Both the position numbers and the translations under genes were made by a program. A DNA stretch of 64,000 nt. Source: Hydrogenophaga sp. (GTDB lineage: Bacteria; Pseudomonadota; Gammaproteobacteria; Burkholderiales; Burkholderiaceae_C). This document shows, piece after piece, positions 9,370 to 17,728 of the stretch (positions are counted from its first letter, which is position 1; every line of letters starts with the position of its first letter). The DNA lies in contig NZ_JAUSCF010000006.1 of the NCBI RefSeq assembly GCF_030651625.1, positions 248,001 through 312,000 of the forward strand, in the 5' to 3' direction. The notes beneath the pieces are model-generated. The model searched no databases. It was not told where the DNA came from and worked only from the letters and a program-made list of their open reading frames with translations.

Positions 9370-10005
9370 CTACGGTGCCAGGCGCTCACGCAGCCAGCCG
9401 CCGTCGTCCTGCTTCAGGTAGCGCAGGCGGTCGTGCAGCCGGCTCTTGCGGCCTTGCCAGAATTCCCAGCGCTCGGGTCGCAAGCGGTAGCCCCCCCAGT
9501 GCGGTGGGCGGGGCGGCTGCAGCAGGAACTGGGCGCCGTAGCGGGCGGCGTTGGTCACCAGCACCGAGCGCCCCGAAATGACCTGGCTCTGCGGGCTGGC
9601 CCAGGCCCCGATGCGGCTGTCGAGCGGACGGCTGTGAAAATAGGTGTCGCTTTCTTCATCGCTCACCTTCTCGACCGATCCCTCGATGCGCACGACGCGC
9701 TCCAGTTCCACCCAGTGGAACTGCAAGGCAGCAAAAGGGTTGCCGGCGAGTTCCTGGCCTTTTCGGCTCTGGTAGTTCGTGTACCAGACGATGCCACGCT
9801 CGTCGAACTCTTTGATCAGCACGATCCGCGTGCTGGGCCGCAGGTCGGAGCCCACAGTGGCCACCGTCATGGCGTTGGGTTCGGGTACCTCGCTCTGGAT
9901 GGCTTCTTCCAACCAGCGGGCAAACTGGCGCAACGGATCGGCGTGTGAAGCGGATTCGCTGAGTTCGGCTTTTTCGTAGCTCTTGCGCAGGTCGGCGATG
10001 TTCAT
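9370..10005 (-). CDS. pdxH: Pyridoxamine 5'-phosphate oxidase
   Basis: FMN-dependent oxidation of pyridoxine/pyridoxamine 5'-phosphate to pyridoxal 5'-phosphate. I start it at 10005 ([15 protein letters not shown]), 21 codons inside the track ORF, because this is the usual PdxH N-terminus; length is then 211 residues. Visible signatures are [30 protein letters not shown] and the C-terminal [22 protein letters not shown]. It converges with folK across the intergenic repeat. The next gene upstream is a ChaC-like gene on the same strand, with a gap of about 70 bp. Confidence 0.96.
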   Translation of the reverse strand: MNIADLRKSYEKAELSESASHADPLRQFARWLEEAIQSEVPEPNAMTVATVGSDLRPSTRIVLIKEFDERGIVWYTNYQSRKGQELAGNPFAALQFHWVELERVVRIEGSVEKVSDEESDTYFHSRPLDSRIGAWASPQSQVISGRSVLVTNAARYGAQFLLQPPRPPHWGGYRLRPERWEFWQGRKSRLHDRLRYLKQDDGGWLRERLAP

Positions 10006-10077
10006 CGAAACAGTATAGGAGCGCAAGTGAGGCGCCGGCTTGCGCCGGGTCAATGCCAGGTCCCGCAAGCGCGGGGA

Positions 10078-10695
10078 TCACTGCGCGAGTCGAAGAAGCC
10101 GTTCCAGCGCTCGGTCGTGAATGCCGTGCTGCAGCAGGCCCTCAAAAGTCTGACGTGCATAGTCCAGTGTGGTGCCGTAGCGTCCGCGGGAATGGGTGAA
10201 GATCTCGCGGTAGCGTTCCGGGCTGAGGTGGCCGGTGTAGCTGGGGCTGCGGCGCGACAGCGTGAAGGCCAGGGCGCGCACGGGGCCCAGAGCGGTCTGG
10301 CAGAGCAGCCACTTGGGGTCGTACACCGGGTTGGGCATTTCGCGCGCCCACAAGGTGGGCATGAGTGCTTCCACCTGTTTGTGCGGCACGCGCAGCGCCA
10401 GGCCGCTGCAACTGCCCCCGGGCAGCAGGGTGAACACCAGGCCCGGTCGCTCGGGTGTGCCGCGGTTGACGCGGCTCCACATCTGCAGGCAGCGGTGGTG
10501 GCCGTACACACGGGCCATGCGCTGCTCAACGGCTTCAAATTCGGGCCGCCAGACCAGTGAAGCGTAGGCAAAAACCCAAAGGTCCGGCCTGGGTCCTTGT
10601 GCGCGCCATTGCGCCAAGGCGTCGGCCATCATGCGGGCGCCGTCGCGCAGGGCCGGGTCGTTCGGGTGTGTCATTTGTTGTCTGGGGTCGGCCAT
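10078..10695 (-). CDS. ChaC-like gamma-glutamylcyclotransferase
   Basis: A 205-residue member of the ChaC/GGCT family, which cleaves gamma-glutamyl peptides such as glutathione to 5-oxoproline. It has the substrate-cradle motif near WVFAYASLVWRP (YGSL-like, here YASL), the RGTPERPGLVFTLLPGGSC block and a C-terminal helical region. Starts at 10695 (MADPRQQ) or 10674 (MTHPNDP) are both possible. It is divergent from the OmpA-like gene, sharing an upstream region of about 100 bp. Family call secure; exact substrate inferred from the family. Confidence 0.88.
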   Translation of the reverse strand: MADPRQQMTHPNDPALRDGARMMADALAQWRAQGPRPDLWVFAYASLVWRPEFEAVEQRMARVYGHHRCLQMWSRVNRGTPERPGLVFTLLPGGSCSGLALRVPHKQVEALMPTLWAREMPNPVYDPKWLLCQTALGPVRALAFTLSRRSPSYTGHLSPERYREIFTHSRGRYGTTLDYARQTFEGLLQHGIHDRALERLLRLAQ

Positions 10696-10801
10696 TTAGA
10701 ATCGTGTGTTTGCCCATGCGGGACCGGGGCATTCGTTTCGCCGGTCCGCACCCGCTGAATCGCCTGTTTCAGCGCATTATTCTTCAAGGAGTTTCTCACC
10801 C

Positions 10802-11359
10802 ATGTCATCCCAGGAAACCGAAATCGAACACCGCGTGGTTGCGGTGGTGCTGATCCTCATCATTCTGCTGGCTGTGGGTCTGGCGTTGGGCATTGGCATT
10901 CACAAGACGCGCAGCGGCGGCATGCCGGCCAGTGTGTCAGCCTCGGTCGCTCCTGCGGCTGCGCCGGTCGAAGCGCTTGCCACTGCCGGCACGGTCGCCA
11001 GTGCCGCGAGTGCGGCCCCACGAAGCGAAGACGCCAGCATCGTGGTTGAAGACGGTGTCGTGGTGTTCTACTTCGCAACCGGCAAGGCCGAGCTCGCCAG
11101 TGGCGCAGTGGCCGTTCTGGGTGATGCCATCGCCGCCGCGAAAGCCGGCAAGCGGTTGGTGATTTCCGGCTTCCACGACTCGACGGGCGACCCTGCCTTC
11201 AACATCGAACTGGCCAAGCGGCGTGCCATGGCTGTACGCGACGCGCTGGTGGGAGCTGGGGTGGCCGAGTCAAGTGTGGAGCTGAACAGGCCGGAGGAAA
11301 CCACCGGCAGCGGTAACCTGGCCGAGGCGCGCCGGGTGGAAGTGGTCATCGCCGACTGA
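10802..11359 (+). CDS. Membrane-anchored OmpA-domain protein
   Basis: The start at ATG 10802 (MSSQETEIEHR) is set by an AAGGAG ribosome-binding site 10 bp upstream; the track's earlier start is not needed. The 185-residue protein has one N-terminal membrane helix (about residues 12–31, VVAVVLILIILLAVGLALGI), an Ala/Ser-rich linker, and a C-terminal OmpA-like domain with FATGKAELASGAV, NIELAKRRAMAVRDALVGAGV and a final EARRVEVVI. It probably binds peptidoglycan from an inner-membrane anchor. Its exact role is unknown. A strong hairpin terminator follows. Confidence 0.85.
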   Translation: MSSQETEIEHRVVAVVLILIILLAVGLALGIGIHKTRSGGMPASVSASVAPAAAPVEALATAGTVASAASAAPRSEDASIVVEDGVVVFYFATGKAELASGAVAVLGDAIAAAKAGKRLVISGFHDSTGDPAFNIELAKRRAMAVRDALVGAGVAESSVELNRPEETTGSGNLAEARRVEVVIAD

Positions 11360-11374
11360 TCCCCTTGCCCGTTC

Positions 11375-11410
11375 AGCCGAAAGCCCGGTCGATGCCGGGC
11401 TTTCGGCTTT
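11375..11410. terminator. Bidirectional Rho-independent-type terminator
   Basis: A perfect 14-bp inverted repeat, AGCCGAAAGCCCGG and CCGGGCTTTCGGCT, surrounds a 6-nt loop. It lies between the convergent stops of the OmpA-like gene and gloA. The T-tract is short on the plus strand, so termination is inferred mainly from stem strength and position. Confidence 0.8.
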
Positions 11411-11415
11411 GTGTG

Positions 11416-11826
11416 TCAGCGCAGACCCTGGCCGCCCGCCTGTTCGGCACGCTGGATCAGTTCGATCTTGTAGCCGTCGGGATCGGTCACGAAGGCGATC
11501 ACGGTGCTGCCACCTTTGACCGGGCCGGCCTCGCGCGTGACGTTGCCGCCGGCGGCCTTGATTTTTTCGCAGGCCGCATAGGCATCGGGCACGCCCAGGG
11601 CAATGTGGCCGTAGGCGGTACCCAGTTCGTAGTTCTCGGTGCCCCAGTTGTAGGTGAGTTCGATCTCGGCCTGTGCCGGGTTGCCTTCATACCCCACAAA
11701 GGCCAGCGAGTACTTGTATTCGGGGTTTTCCGAGGTGCGCAGCAGTTGCATGCCCAGCACCTGGGTGTAGAAGTCGATCGAGCGCTGGAGGTTGCCCACG
11801 CGCAGCATGGTGTGTAGAAGTCTCAT
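11416..11826 (-). CDS. gloA: Lactoylglutathione lyase (glyoxalase I)
   Basis: Converts the methylglyoxal–glutathione hemithioacetal to S-lactoylglutathione. The 136 residues begin with [20 protein letters not shown], followed by [11 protein letters not shown] and [21 protein letters not shown]. The metal ligands His5, Glu56, His74 and Glu122 lie in the usual surroundings (HTMLRV, IELTYN, YGHIAL, YKIELIQ). It overlaps the upstream thioesterase gene by 4 bp (ATGA), so the two are translationally coupled and probably share control by the divergent MarR protein. Confidence 0.95.
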   Translation of the reverse strand: MRLLHTMLRVGNLQRSIDFYTQVLGMQLLRTSENPEYKYSLAFVGYEGNPAQAEIELTYNWGTENYELGTAYGHIALGVPDAYAACEKIKAAGGNVTREAGPVKGGSTVIAFVTDPDGYKIELIQRAEQAGGQGLR

Positions 11827-12374
11827 GTGCCCGATTGTGGCTTCATCTCGAAAACCAGGCAGGTCGTCGTGGCATGGGCGTAAAGCGTGCCGTCAGGGCC
11901 GATGAGCTGTGCATCGGCGGTGGCGAGCTGGCGACCGCAATGGATGACGCGGCCAATGGCGCGCACGCGCTGCACCTTGGGTGTGAGGGCGCGCACGATG
12001 TTGACACTGAGTTCGGCTGTTGTGTAGCCACGTCCCGCAGGCATCTTCGTGTGAATCGCGCAACCGAGTGCGGAATCGAGCAGGGTGGCGAACCAGCCGC
12101 CGTGCACCGTGCCCATGGGGTTGAAGTGCCGCGGCATGGGTGTGCCCTGGAATGTGGCCGTGCCGTCGCCGATGCCGATCACCAGGAAGTCCAGCGTGTG
12201 CGCGATGGCCGCATACGGGATGTCGCCACGCAGCATGGCCTGCATCAACTCCATGCCTGACTTCCCGGCGACCTGTTCGGACGAAGCCACGCCGGGGCCA
12301 GGGCCGGCGTTGAGGTGTTGCAGCGCTTCGGCTTCTTCGGCGAGCCATGCGTCGATATGGTTGATCTTGGTCAT
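11823..12374 (-). CDS. PaaI-like hotdog-fold thioesterase
   Basis: A 183-residue acyl-CoA thioesterase-like protein of the PaaI/4HBT family. It has a unique N-terminal helical segment and then the hotdog core, with the active-site region [20 protein letters not shown], followed by [13 protein letters not shown] and [12 protein letters not shown]. The Shine-Dalgarno sequence GGAGAA lies just before the ATG. It is coupled to gloA downstream and divergent from a marR gene across two palindromes. An aryl- or acyl-CoA substrate is inferred from the family only. Confidence 0.85.
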   Translation of the reverse strand: MTKINHIDAWLAEEAEALQHLNAGPGPGVASSEQVAGKSGMELMQAMLRGDIPYAAIAHTLDFLVIGIGDGTATFQGTPMPRHFNPMGTVHGGWFATLLDSALGCAIHTKMPAGRGYTTAELSVNIVRALTPKVQRVRAIGRVIHCGRQLATADAQLIGPDGTLYAHATTTCLVFEMKPQSGT

Positions 12375-12390
12375 GTTCTTCTCCTTAAAA

Positions 12391-12419
12391 TTTGCATATG
12401 CAATTATTGTAGATACAAT
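12391..12419. promoter_or_regulatory. Two palindromic operators between thioesterase–gloA and marR
   Basis: The 51-bp divergent spacer contains a perfect 12-bp palindrome, TTGCATATGCAA (12392–12403), directly followed by ATTGT-AGAT-ACAAT (12406–12419). Both have the size and A/T-rich dyad form of MarR-family operators. The second ends a few bases before the marR ATG. Dual sites suggest autorepression plus repression of the thioesterase–gloA operon. This is inferred; the palindromes themselves are directly visible. Confidence 0.7.
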
Positions 12420-12425
12420 GAACTC

Positions 12426-12902
12426 ATGCCATCTGACTCCAACGTGTCACCTCCTGAGCCTGATGTGCTGCCACGGCCGGTGGGTTGCACGAACTTCAAG
12501 CTGCGCCAGCTCACCCGGCGCGTCACCCAGCACTACGACCGGCACCTCGCTCATTCAGGACTAAAGACCACGCAGTATTCGTTGCTGAGTCACGTGGATC
12601 GGCTGGGGCCGCTGCCACCGGGTGAACTGGCCCGGCGCATGGACATGGACGCTTCCACCCTGAGTCGCAACCTGCGGCCGCTGCTGGTGGCGGAATGGGT
12701 GCACATGGGTGAGGGGGTCGACGGGCGCAGTCGCGTGCTGACCATCACCGATGCCGGACGCGATTTGCGCCGGCAGGCCCAACGCCACTGGAAGGCGGCC
12801 CAGGTGGCGCTGAACCAAATGTTGGGACCTGCCACTGTGGTCGCCTTGCACGATCTGCTGGACCAAGGCTTGGCCACGTTCCACACGTTCGACGAAACCT
12901 GA
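12426..12902 (+). CDS. MarR-family transcriptional regulator
   Basis: A 158-residue winged-helix regulator starting at ATG 12426 (MPSDSNVSPP); the track extends it upstream through the operator, which is unlikely. It contains TNFKLRQLTRRVTQHYDRHL (dimerisation helix), the recognition part PGELARRMDMDASTLSRNLRPL, and the wing GVDGRSRVLTITDAG. Divergent from the thioesterase–gloA pair and only 51 bp away, so it probably controls that pair and itself. The ligand is unknown; an aromatic carboxylate or an electrophile would fit the neighbours. Confidence 0.88.
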   Translation: MPSDSNVSPPEPDVLPRPVGCTNFKLRQLTRRVTQHYDRHLAHSGLKTTQYSLLSHVDRLGPLPPGELARRMDMDASTLSRNLRPLLVAEWVHMGEGVDGRSRVLTITDAGRDLRRQAQRHWKAAQVALNQMLGPATVVALHDLLDQGLATFHTFDET

Positions 12903-12905
12903 CGT

Positions 12906-14168
12906 TCAGCTTCCGCCGCTGTAAGCCAGTCCCGAAGCCACGCCACCAAACAGATCCCCTTGCACCAGGGGCACGCCTGTAAACGCCGCTTGAAGGGCCT
13001 TCTGAAAGGGCTTTAGCGCAGATGAGCCGCCTGTGAGGTAGATGGCATCGAGTGCACCTTCTGACCTCAGGCCTGCACGGCGCACGCATTCAAGCGCACA
13101 CGCGACGGTGCGTTGCAACAAGGCATCGAGGTGTTGATGCATGTCATCGGTGGACAGCTCGGCCATCAGACCGGCTTCCACCGCCTGCAGGTCTACCATG
13201 GTGGAAGCCTGCATTTCTGAACAGCGGATCTTGGCCAGTTCCACCTCGTGGGCGACGCGGTGGCCGTCCCGCTGGTCCAGCACCCGCATCAGGCGCTCGT
13301 GCAGCAGGGTGTCGCTGTAGTTCACCCGGAGCGATTGCGCCTGGGCCATGGCACGTGGCAGGTACAACCACTGGATCAGGTGCCAGGTGGACAGGTCGAA
13401 GAACACGCGGCTGGGCACCTCTCGCCCTTGCGGCCCGATATGGCGATGCCCAAGCAGCGGCATGACTCGCTCCAGGCTGAGCTTCTGGTCAAAATCGGTG
13501 CCGCCGATGTGCACACCGGTGGTTGCGAGCACGTCGGCGCTGCGATCAGGCCGATCGGCGCGGTCCGGGCCCAGTCGCACCACGGTGAAGTCCGAAGTAC
13601 CGCCCCCGATGTCGGCCACCAGCACCCTGGCTTCGCGGGTCAGTCTCCGCTCGTAGTCGAGTGCTGCCGCGATCGGTTCCAGCTGGAACCGCACCCGACG
13701 GAAGCCGACCGATTGTGCCGCTTCGCGCAACGATTGCTCCGCCTGCGCATCGCGCTCCGCGTCGTCGTCCACGAAGTGCACCGGCCGTCCCATCACCACC
13801 TCGGTTGGCAGGTGTCCCAGAGCTTGCGCAGCGCGTTGGCGCAACTCGGCCAGGAAGGTGGCGATGATGTCCTGGAAGCTGATGGTCTGGTGGTTGATCT
13901 CGGTCTTTTCCTGCAGCAGCGAACTGCCCAGCAGACTCTTGAGCGAGCGCATGAGCCGCCCTTCGGTACTGGCGAGGTACTGGCCGACCGCATCGCGACC
14001 AAAGTGGGTCAGGTGGTCTTCCGCGTTGAAGAACACCGCCGTGGGCATCGACACGGCGTCACCTTCGAGCGCGATGGGTTGAGCAACACCTCCCGGTGGG
14101 GCCCAGGCCATGGCCGAGTTGGAGGTGCCGAAGTCGATGCCGAGGGTGCCGGGAGAAGAACGCGTCAT
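12906..14168 (-). CDS. YegD-like Hsp70-family protein
   Basis: A 420-residue DnaK-type ATPase without the usual long substrate-binding and lid domains, as in the YegD family. Phosphate-1 motif GIDFGTSNSAMAW is at residues 9–21, phosphate-2 VADIGGGTSDFTVV is mid-protein, and the adenosine motif AIYLTGGSSALKPF lies near the C-terminus. YegD proteins are chaperone-like with no firm function. It converges with marR, leaving only 3 bp between them, and no co-chaperone gene is nearby. Confidence 0.9.
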   Translation of the reverse strand: MTRSSPGTLGIDFGTSNSAMAWAPPGGVAQPIALEGDAVSMPTAVFFNAEDHLTHFGRDAVGQYLASTEGRLMRSLKSLLGSSLLQEKTEINHQTISFQDIIATFLAELRQRAAQALGHLPTEVVMGRPVHFVDDDAERDAQAEQSLREAAQSVGFRRVRFQLEPIAAALDYERRLTREARVLVADIGGGTSDFTVVRLGPDRADRPDRSADVLATTGVHIGGTDFDQKLSLERVMPLLGHRHIGPQGREVPSRVFFDLSTWHLIQWLYLPRAMAQAQSLRVNYSDTLLHERLMRVLDQRDGHRVAHEVELAKIRCSEMQASTMVDLQAVEAGLMAELSTDDMHQHLDALLQRTVACALECVRRAGLRSEGALDAIYLTGGSSALKPFQKALQAAFTGVPLVQGDLFGGVASGLAYSGGS

Positions 14169-14264
14169 GGTTGCCGAAGGGCTGGAGTGGGACGAAGTGC
14201 CGGTATGGCGCTTGCAGGGGAGGGGCGATTCTGACAGGCCCTGACCGGCGGCGCTCGCTGGTGT

Positions 14265-15160
14265 TCAGTGGCCAAACACCAATGATCGGTGCACAGACGC
14301 ACCCGCCATGGCTCCATCGCCCACCGCCATGGCCACATTGCCAAAACCGCGTGCGGTGTCTCCGCAGGCGAACACGCCGGGCACGGAGGTCTCCATGAGC
14401 GAATTCACTTTCAGGTAGCTGCCCACCGGTCCGTGTTCCAGCGCGCATCCGAGCTGATGCGGCAGCTCGCTGGACATGCGGGTGTTCGGCATGGTGAACA
14501 TGCCGTTGAAATGCAGTGTGCGGCCGTCTTAGAGCACTGCATTGCCGTGGTCCACCAGGCGCAGCACCGGGCTGGATTCGACCTGCACGCCGCACCGCTC
14601 CAGCAACTGCTTTTGCGCGTCGTCGGGTGTAGAGGCACCGTTGAGCAGCAGCGTCACTGTGCCCCATTCCGGCAACAGCTGCGCGTGGTGCATGGCCAGT
14701 TCGCTGGTGGCCAGCACGCCAATGACGCCCTGGTTCAGCTCATAGCCGTGGCAGTAGGGACAGTGGAACACGCTGCGGCCCCAACGCTCGCTCAAGCCTT
14801 CCACTTCTGGCAACTGGTCGACCACACCGCTGGCCAGTACAAGACGGCTGGCCGACAGCGTCTGTTCATTGACGAGCACGTCGAAGCTTTCGGCGTTGGG
14901 TGTTGCGTGTGTAGCTTCGCCTGCGATCCAGCGCACGCTGGGGTAGGTCGGCAACTGCTGTTTCGCCTCCTTGCGCAATGGCTGCGGGCGCATGACCGTC
15001 GCGGCCGAGAAAGCCGTGCGAATGACGGGCAAAGCGGTTGCGCCGCCGGCCCGCATCGACCACAGTCACATTGCGGCGAGCGCGCGCGAGTGGCAGGGCG
15101 GCGGACAGGCCAGCGTAGCTGCCGCCAATGATGATCACGTCGGTGTGCGTGGTCCGTGTA
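14265..15160 (-). pseudogene. Thioredoxin-reductase-like FAD oxidoreductase, disrupted
   Basis: The remains of a roughly 300-residue NAD(P)/FAD-dependent oxidoreductase. The FAD-binding start TDVIIIGGSYAGLSAAL is in one frame (track ORF 14866–15312), and the rest is in another (14529–15056), including the redox-type motif FHCPYCHGYEL. The frames would join if one base near 14973 were removed. An in-frame TAA at 14529–14531 then separates this from the C-terminal FAD motif VPGVFACGDTARGFGN (14265–14501). So there are one frameshift and one nonsense codon. Sequencing error could explain the frameshift but is less likely to explain all lesions here. Confidence 0.82.
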
Positions 15161-15602
15161 CTTTCTGGCGCGGGGATCCGTCGCCATGCGTTGTTGAAAA
15201 GGCCGATACAGGTCGGCCAGCAAGATGCCGTGCAAGCGCTCCAGCACCAACCGTTCGGCATCGCGGTAAGGCGGCATAGAGCGCGGTGTTCACCGCCTGC
15301 TCGATCACGCATTCCGGGTTTTCATCGCGGTGTCCCACGGCCAGCAGGTGCGGAGCGCCCAGCGCCTGATGGATGTCGCCTACCGTGGTGGTATCCAGCG
15401 GGCAGGTCACCACCCAGCCACCGCCATGACCTTTGGCCGAGGTCACAAAGCCAGCCTTGCGCAGGCCACCCATGAGGCGGCGCACCACCACGGGGTTGGT
15501 CTGTATGGCCCGGGTCAGGGACTCCGAGGTGGTCGGTCCATCGCGCAGAGCCATGTGCATCAGCACGTGCAACACACCGGAGAGCTGGCTGTTTGATTTC
15601 AT
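15135..15602 (-). pseudogene. Rrf2-family regulator with frameshifted C-terminus
   Basis: Starts at ATG 15602 (MKSNSQLSGVLHVLMHMA) inside the track ORF. The winged-helix part is intact: NPVVVRRLMGGLRKAGFV, KGHGGGWVV, and the central CVIEQAVNTALYAAL. After that the frame becomes nonsense, while the next frame reads RDAERLVLERLHGILLADLY, as in Rrf2 C-terminal helices. One extra base near 15267 accounts for the shift. The usual cluster cysteines are largely missing, so it resembles the YwgB/NsrR-unlike subgroup. It is adjacent to the broken oxidoreductase, presumably its former target. Confidence 0.75.
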
Positions 15603-15699
15603 GCAAAAAACTTGTTGCTTGAAATGCAAATTGCTCCTTTTGTGGAAAAAACCTTCTCCGAATTGGGGTCTTGTGTGAGCGGCAATCGGCCGCGCTTGG

Positions 15700-16626
15700 T
15701 CAAGTGGATGTGGCAGCTTCCTCGGCACCTGCCGCCTGCTGGCAAAGGAAATCCAGCAGGCGCTCAGCGGCCGGTGTGAGATCGCCCTGTCGACGGAAGC
15801 ACACGGCGAAGCGGCGGTGGGCCCAGTCGTTGCTCAGGGCAATGATGCGCACCTGGCCCGCCGACACATAGATCTGGCTGACTTGCCGCGGTACCACGCT
15901 GATGCCCAGGCCAGCGCCCACCACGCGGAACGCCGCATCGAAGTTGGACACCACCACCCGGTAGCTCATGGTGCGCCCAGCCTTCGCGGCTGCCCGGTGC
16001 AGCATGGTGTAGACCGCCGTGGAGGGTTGCAGGCCCACGTGCTCGTAGCCCAGCGTTTCTTCGAAGGACACCACATCGCGTTGCGCCAACGGATGGTCCA
16101 GCGGCACCGCCAGCGTGAGCTCGTCGCGCCGGTATGGCCGGTGCTCCAGGCCACCGAAATCGATGTTGCCCCAGCACACGCCCAGCGACACCACGCCTTC
16201 GCGCACCATGGTGACGATGTCTTTGGAGAAGCGCTCCTCGATGTCGACCTTGATGTCCTGGTGCAGGGGCTCGCGCATGAAATGCGCCAGGTCGTCGAGC
16301 AGCGTTTCTGCGATGGCGGACGCGCTGGCCACCACGCGCACCTGGCCCTTGATGCCGCCCTTGAAGGCGGCCATGTCGGCGTCTATGCGGTCCATGGTGA
16401 AGAGCAGGGTGCGTGCGTGTTCCAGCAGCGCACGCCCTGCCGGCGTGGGCACGGCGCCGCGCCGCCCGCGCACCAGCACCGGGGTGCCGATGGTGTCTTC
16501 CAGCTGGGCAATGCGCTTGCTGATGGCCGAGGGTTCGATGTGTTCCTGCGCGGCGGCGTCGCGCATATTGCCGTTGTCGCACACCGCGACCAGCAGGCGC
16601 AGTGTTTTCAGGTCCAGGTCTCTCAT
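15700..16626 (-). CDS. LysR-family regulator, likely of the HMG-CoA lyase cassette
   Basis: A 308-residue LTTR. The N-terminal helix-turn-helix is visible as LRLLVAVCDNGNMRDAAAQ and EPSAISKRIAQLEDTIGTPV; the effector domain begins near VRVVASASAIAETLL. It is divergent from an HMG-CoA-lyase–CoA-transferase–Bug operon, and the 92-bp spacer holds an ATTCC-N5-GGAAT dyad. By the usual LTTR arrangement it probably activates that operon in response to its substrate. The effector is unknown. Confidence 0.9.
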   Translation of the reverse strand: MRDLDLKTLRLLVAVCDNGNMRDAAAQEHIEPSAISKRIAQLEDTIGTPVLVRGRRGAVPTPAGRALLEHARTLLFTMDRIDADMAAFKGGIKGQVRVVASASAIAETLLDDLAHFMREPLHQDIKVDIEERFSKDIVTMVREGVVSLGVCWGNIDFGGLEHRPYRRDELTLAVPLDHPLAQRDVVSFEETLGYEHVGLQPSTAVYTMLHRAAAKAGRTMSYRVVVSNFDAAFRVVGAGLGISVVPRQVSQIYVSAGQVRIIALSNDWAHRRFAVCFRRQGDLTPAAERLLDFLCQQAAGAEEAATST

Positions 16627-16646
16627 CGGGAATACCCTTGCTTTAA

Positions 16647-16661
16647 ATTCCAGATTGGAAT
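16647..16661. promoter_or_regulatory. Candidate LysR-type operator
   Basis: Perfect interrupted palindrome ATTCC-AGATT-GGAAT in the spacer between the divergent lysR gene and the HMG-CoA lyase gene, about 20 bp upstream of the lysR start. The half-site spacing has the T-N11-A form expected of LTTR boxes. Regulatory role is inferred. Confidence 0.6.
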
Positions 16662-16718
16662 GTTAATGGTTCTCAGGATTCACTTGATGTTCAAAAGGGA
16701 ATCCATAAACTGGCGGAC

Positions 16719-17696
16719 ATGTCTTCATCATCAATCTCCCACGCAGCAGGTGCCCATTCCCTGACCGGTTTGCCCGCCCAGGCCGTGATCCGGGAAGTCG
16801 GTCTTCGCGATGGCCTGCAGAGCATCCAGACCCTGGTGAGCACCGCGCGCAAATGCGAATGGATCGCCGATGCGTTTGCGGCTGGCCAGTGTGAGATCGA
16901 AGTGGGGTCTTTCGTACCCCCCAGGCTGCTGCCCCAGCTTGCCGACACCGCCGAACTGCTGGCTTTCGCCCGTGCGCTGCCAGCTTTGAAGGCCAGCGTG
17001 CTGGTACCCAACCTCAAGGGCGCCGAACGCGCCATCGAAGGCGGTGCCCACCTGATGATCCTTCCGCTCTCGGCCAGCCACGCACACAGCCTGGCCAATC
17101 TGCGCAAGACACCCGACGAGGTGGTGGACGAGATGAAGCGCATCCGGGCCGCACGCGACGCCGCCGGCAGCGCCACGCTGATCGAGGGCGGTGTGGGTAC
17201 CGCCTTCGGCTGCACGATCCAGGGCGAAGTGAAGACCAGCGAAGTGCTGCGCCTGATGCAGGCCCTGCTCGACGCCGGTGCCGACCGCGTGAGCCTGGCC
17301 GACACCGTGGGCTATGCCGACCCGCATTCGGTTCGTCAGCTGTTCGAGCAGGCACTGCACATCGCGGGCGACCGCTTCTGCTGCGGCCATTTCCACGACA
17401 CGCGGGGCCTGGCGCTGGCGAACGTGTATGCGGCGCTCGAAGTGGGTGTGACCCGTTTCGACGCATCGCTGGCCGGCATCGGCGGCTGTCCGCACGCGCC
17501 CGGCGCCAGCGGCAATGCCGCCACCGAAGACCTGGCATTCATGCTGCAGGCCTGCGGCGTGTCCACCGGAGTCGACATCCAACAGTTGCTGGCGTTGCGT
17601 GCCAAGGTGGTGAGCTGGATGCCGGGCGAGCCCACGCACGGCGCACTCTGGCGGGCTGGCCTGCCCAGGACCGCACCCGCTGCGCTCCCCCACTGA
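16719..17696 (+). CDS. Hydroxymethylglutaryl-CoA lyase family protein
   Basis: HMGL-type TIM-barrel lyase of 325 residues, expected to split a 3-hydroxyacyl-CoA such as HMG-CoA into acetyl-CoA and acetoacetate. Motifs present are REVGLRDGLQ (residues 25–34), GCTIQGEV, SLADTVGYADP, the metal-binding FHDTRGLALAN, and the catalytic-loop signature GGCPHAPGASGNAATEDL with its cysteine. It is followed at about 30 bp by a CaiB-type CoA-transferase and then a Bug binding protein. That context suggests catabolism of an imported dicarboxylate, so citramalyl-CoA-like substrates are an alternative to HMG-CoA. Confidence 0.9.
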   Translation: MSSSSISHAAGAHSLTGLPAQAVIREVGLRDGLQSIQTLVSTARKCEWIADAFAAGQCEIEVGSFVPPRLLPQLADTAELLAFARALPALKASVLVPNLKGAERAIEGGAHLMILPLSASHAHSLANLRKTPDEVVDEMKRIRAARDAAGSATLIEGGVGTAFGCTIQGEVKTSEVLRLMQALLDAGADRVSLADTVGYADPHSVRQLFEQALHIAGDRFCCGHFHDTRGLALANVYAALEVGVTRFDASLAGIGGCPHAPGASGNAATEDLAFMLQACGVSTGVDIQQLLALRAKVVSWMPGEPTHGALWRAGLPRTAPAALPH

Positions 17697-17728
17697 CGCG
17701 CACCTTCCATCTGAACTCACACCTGCCC

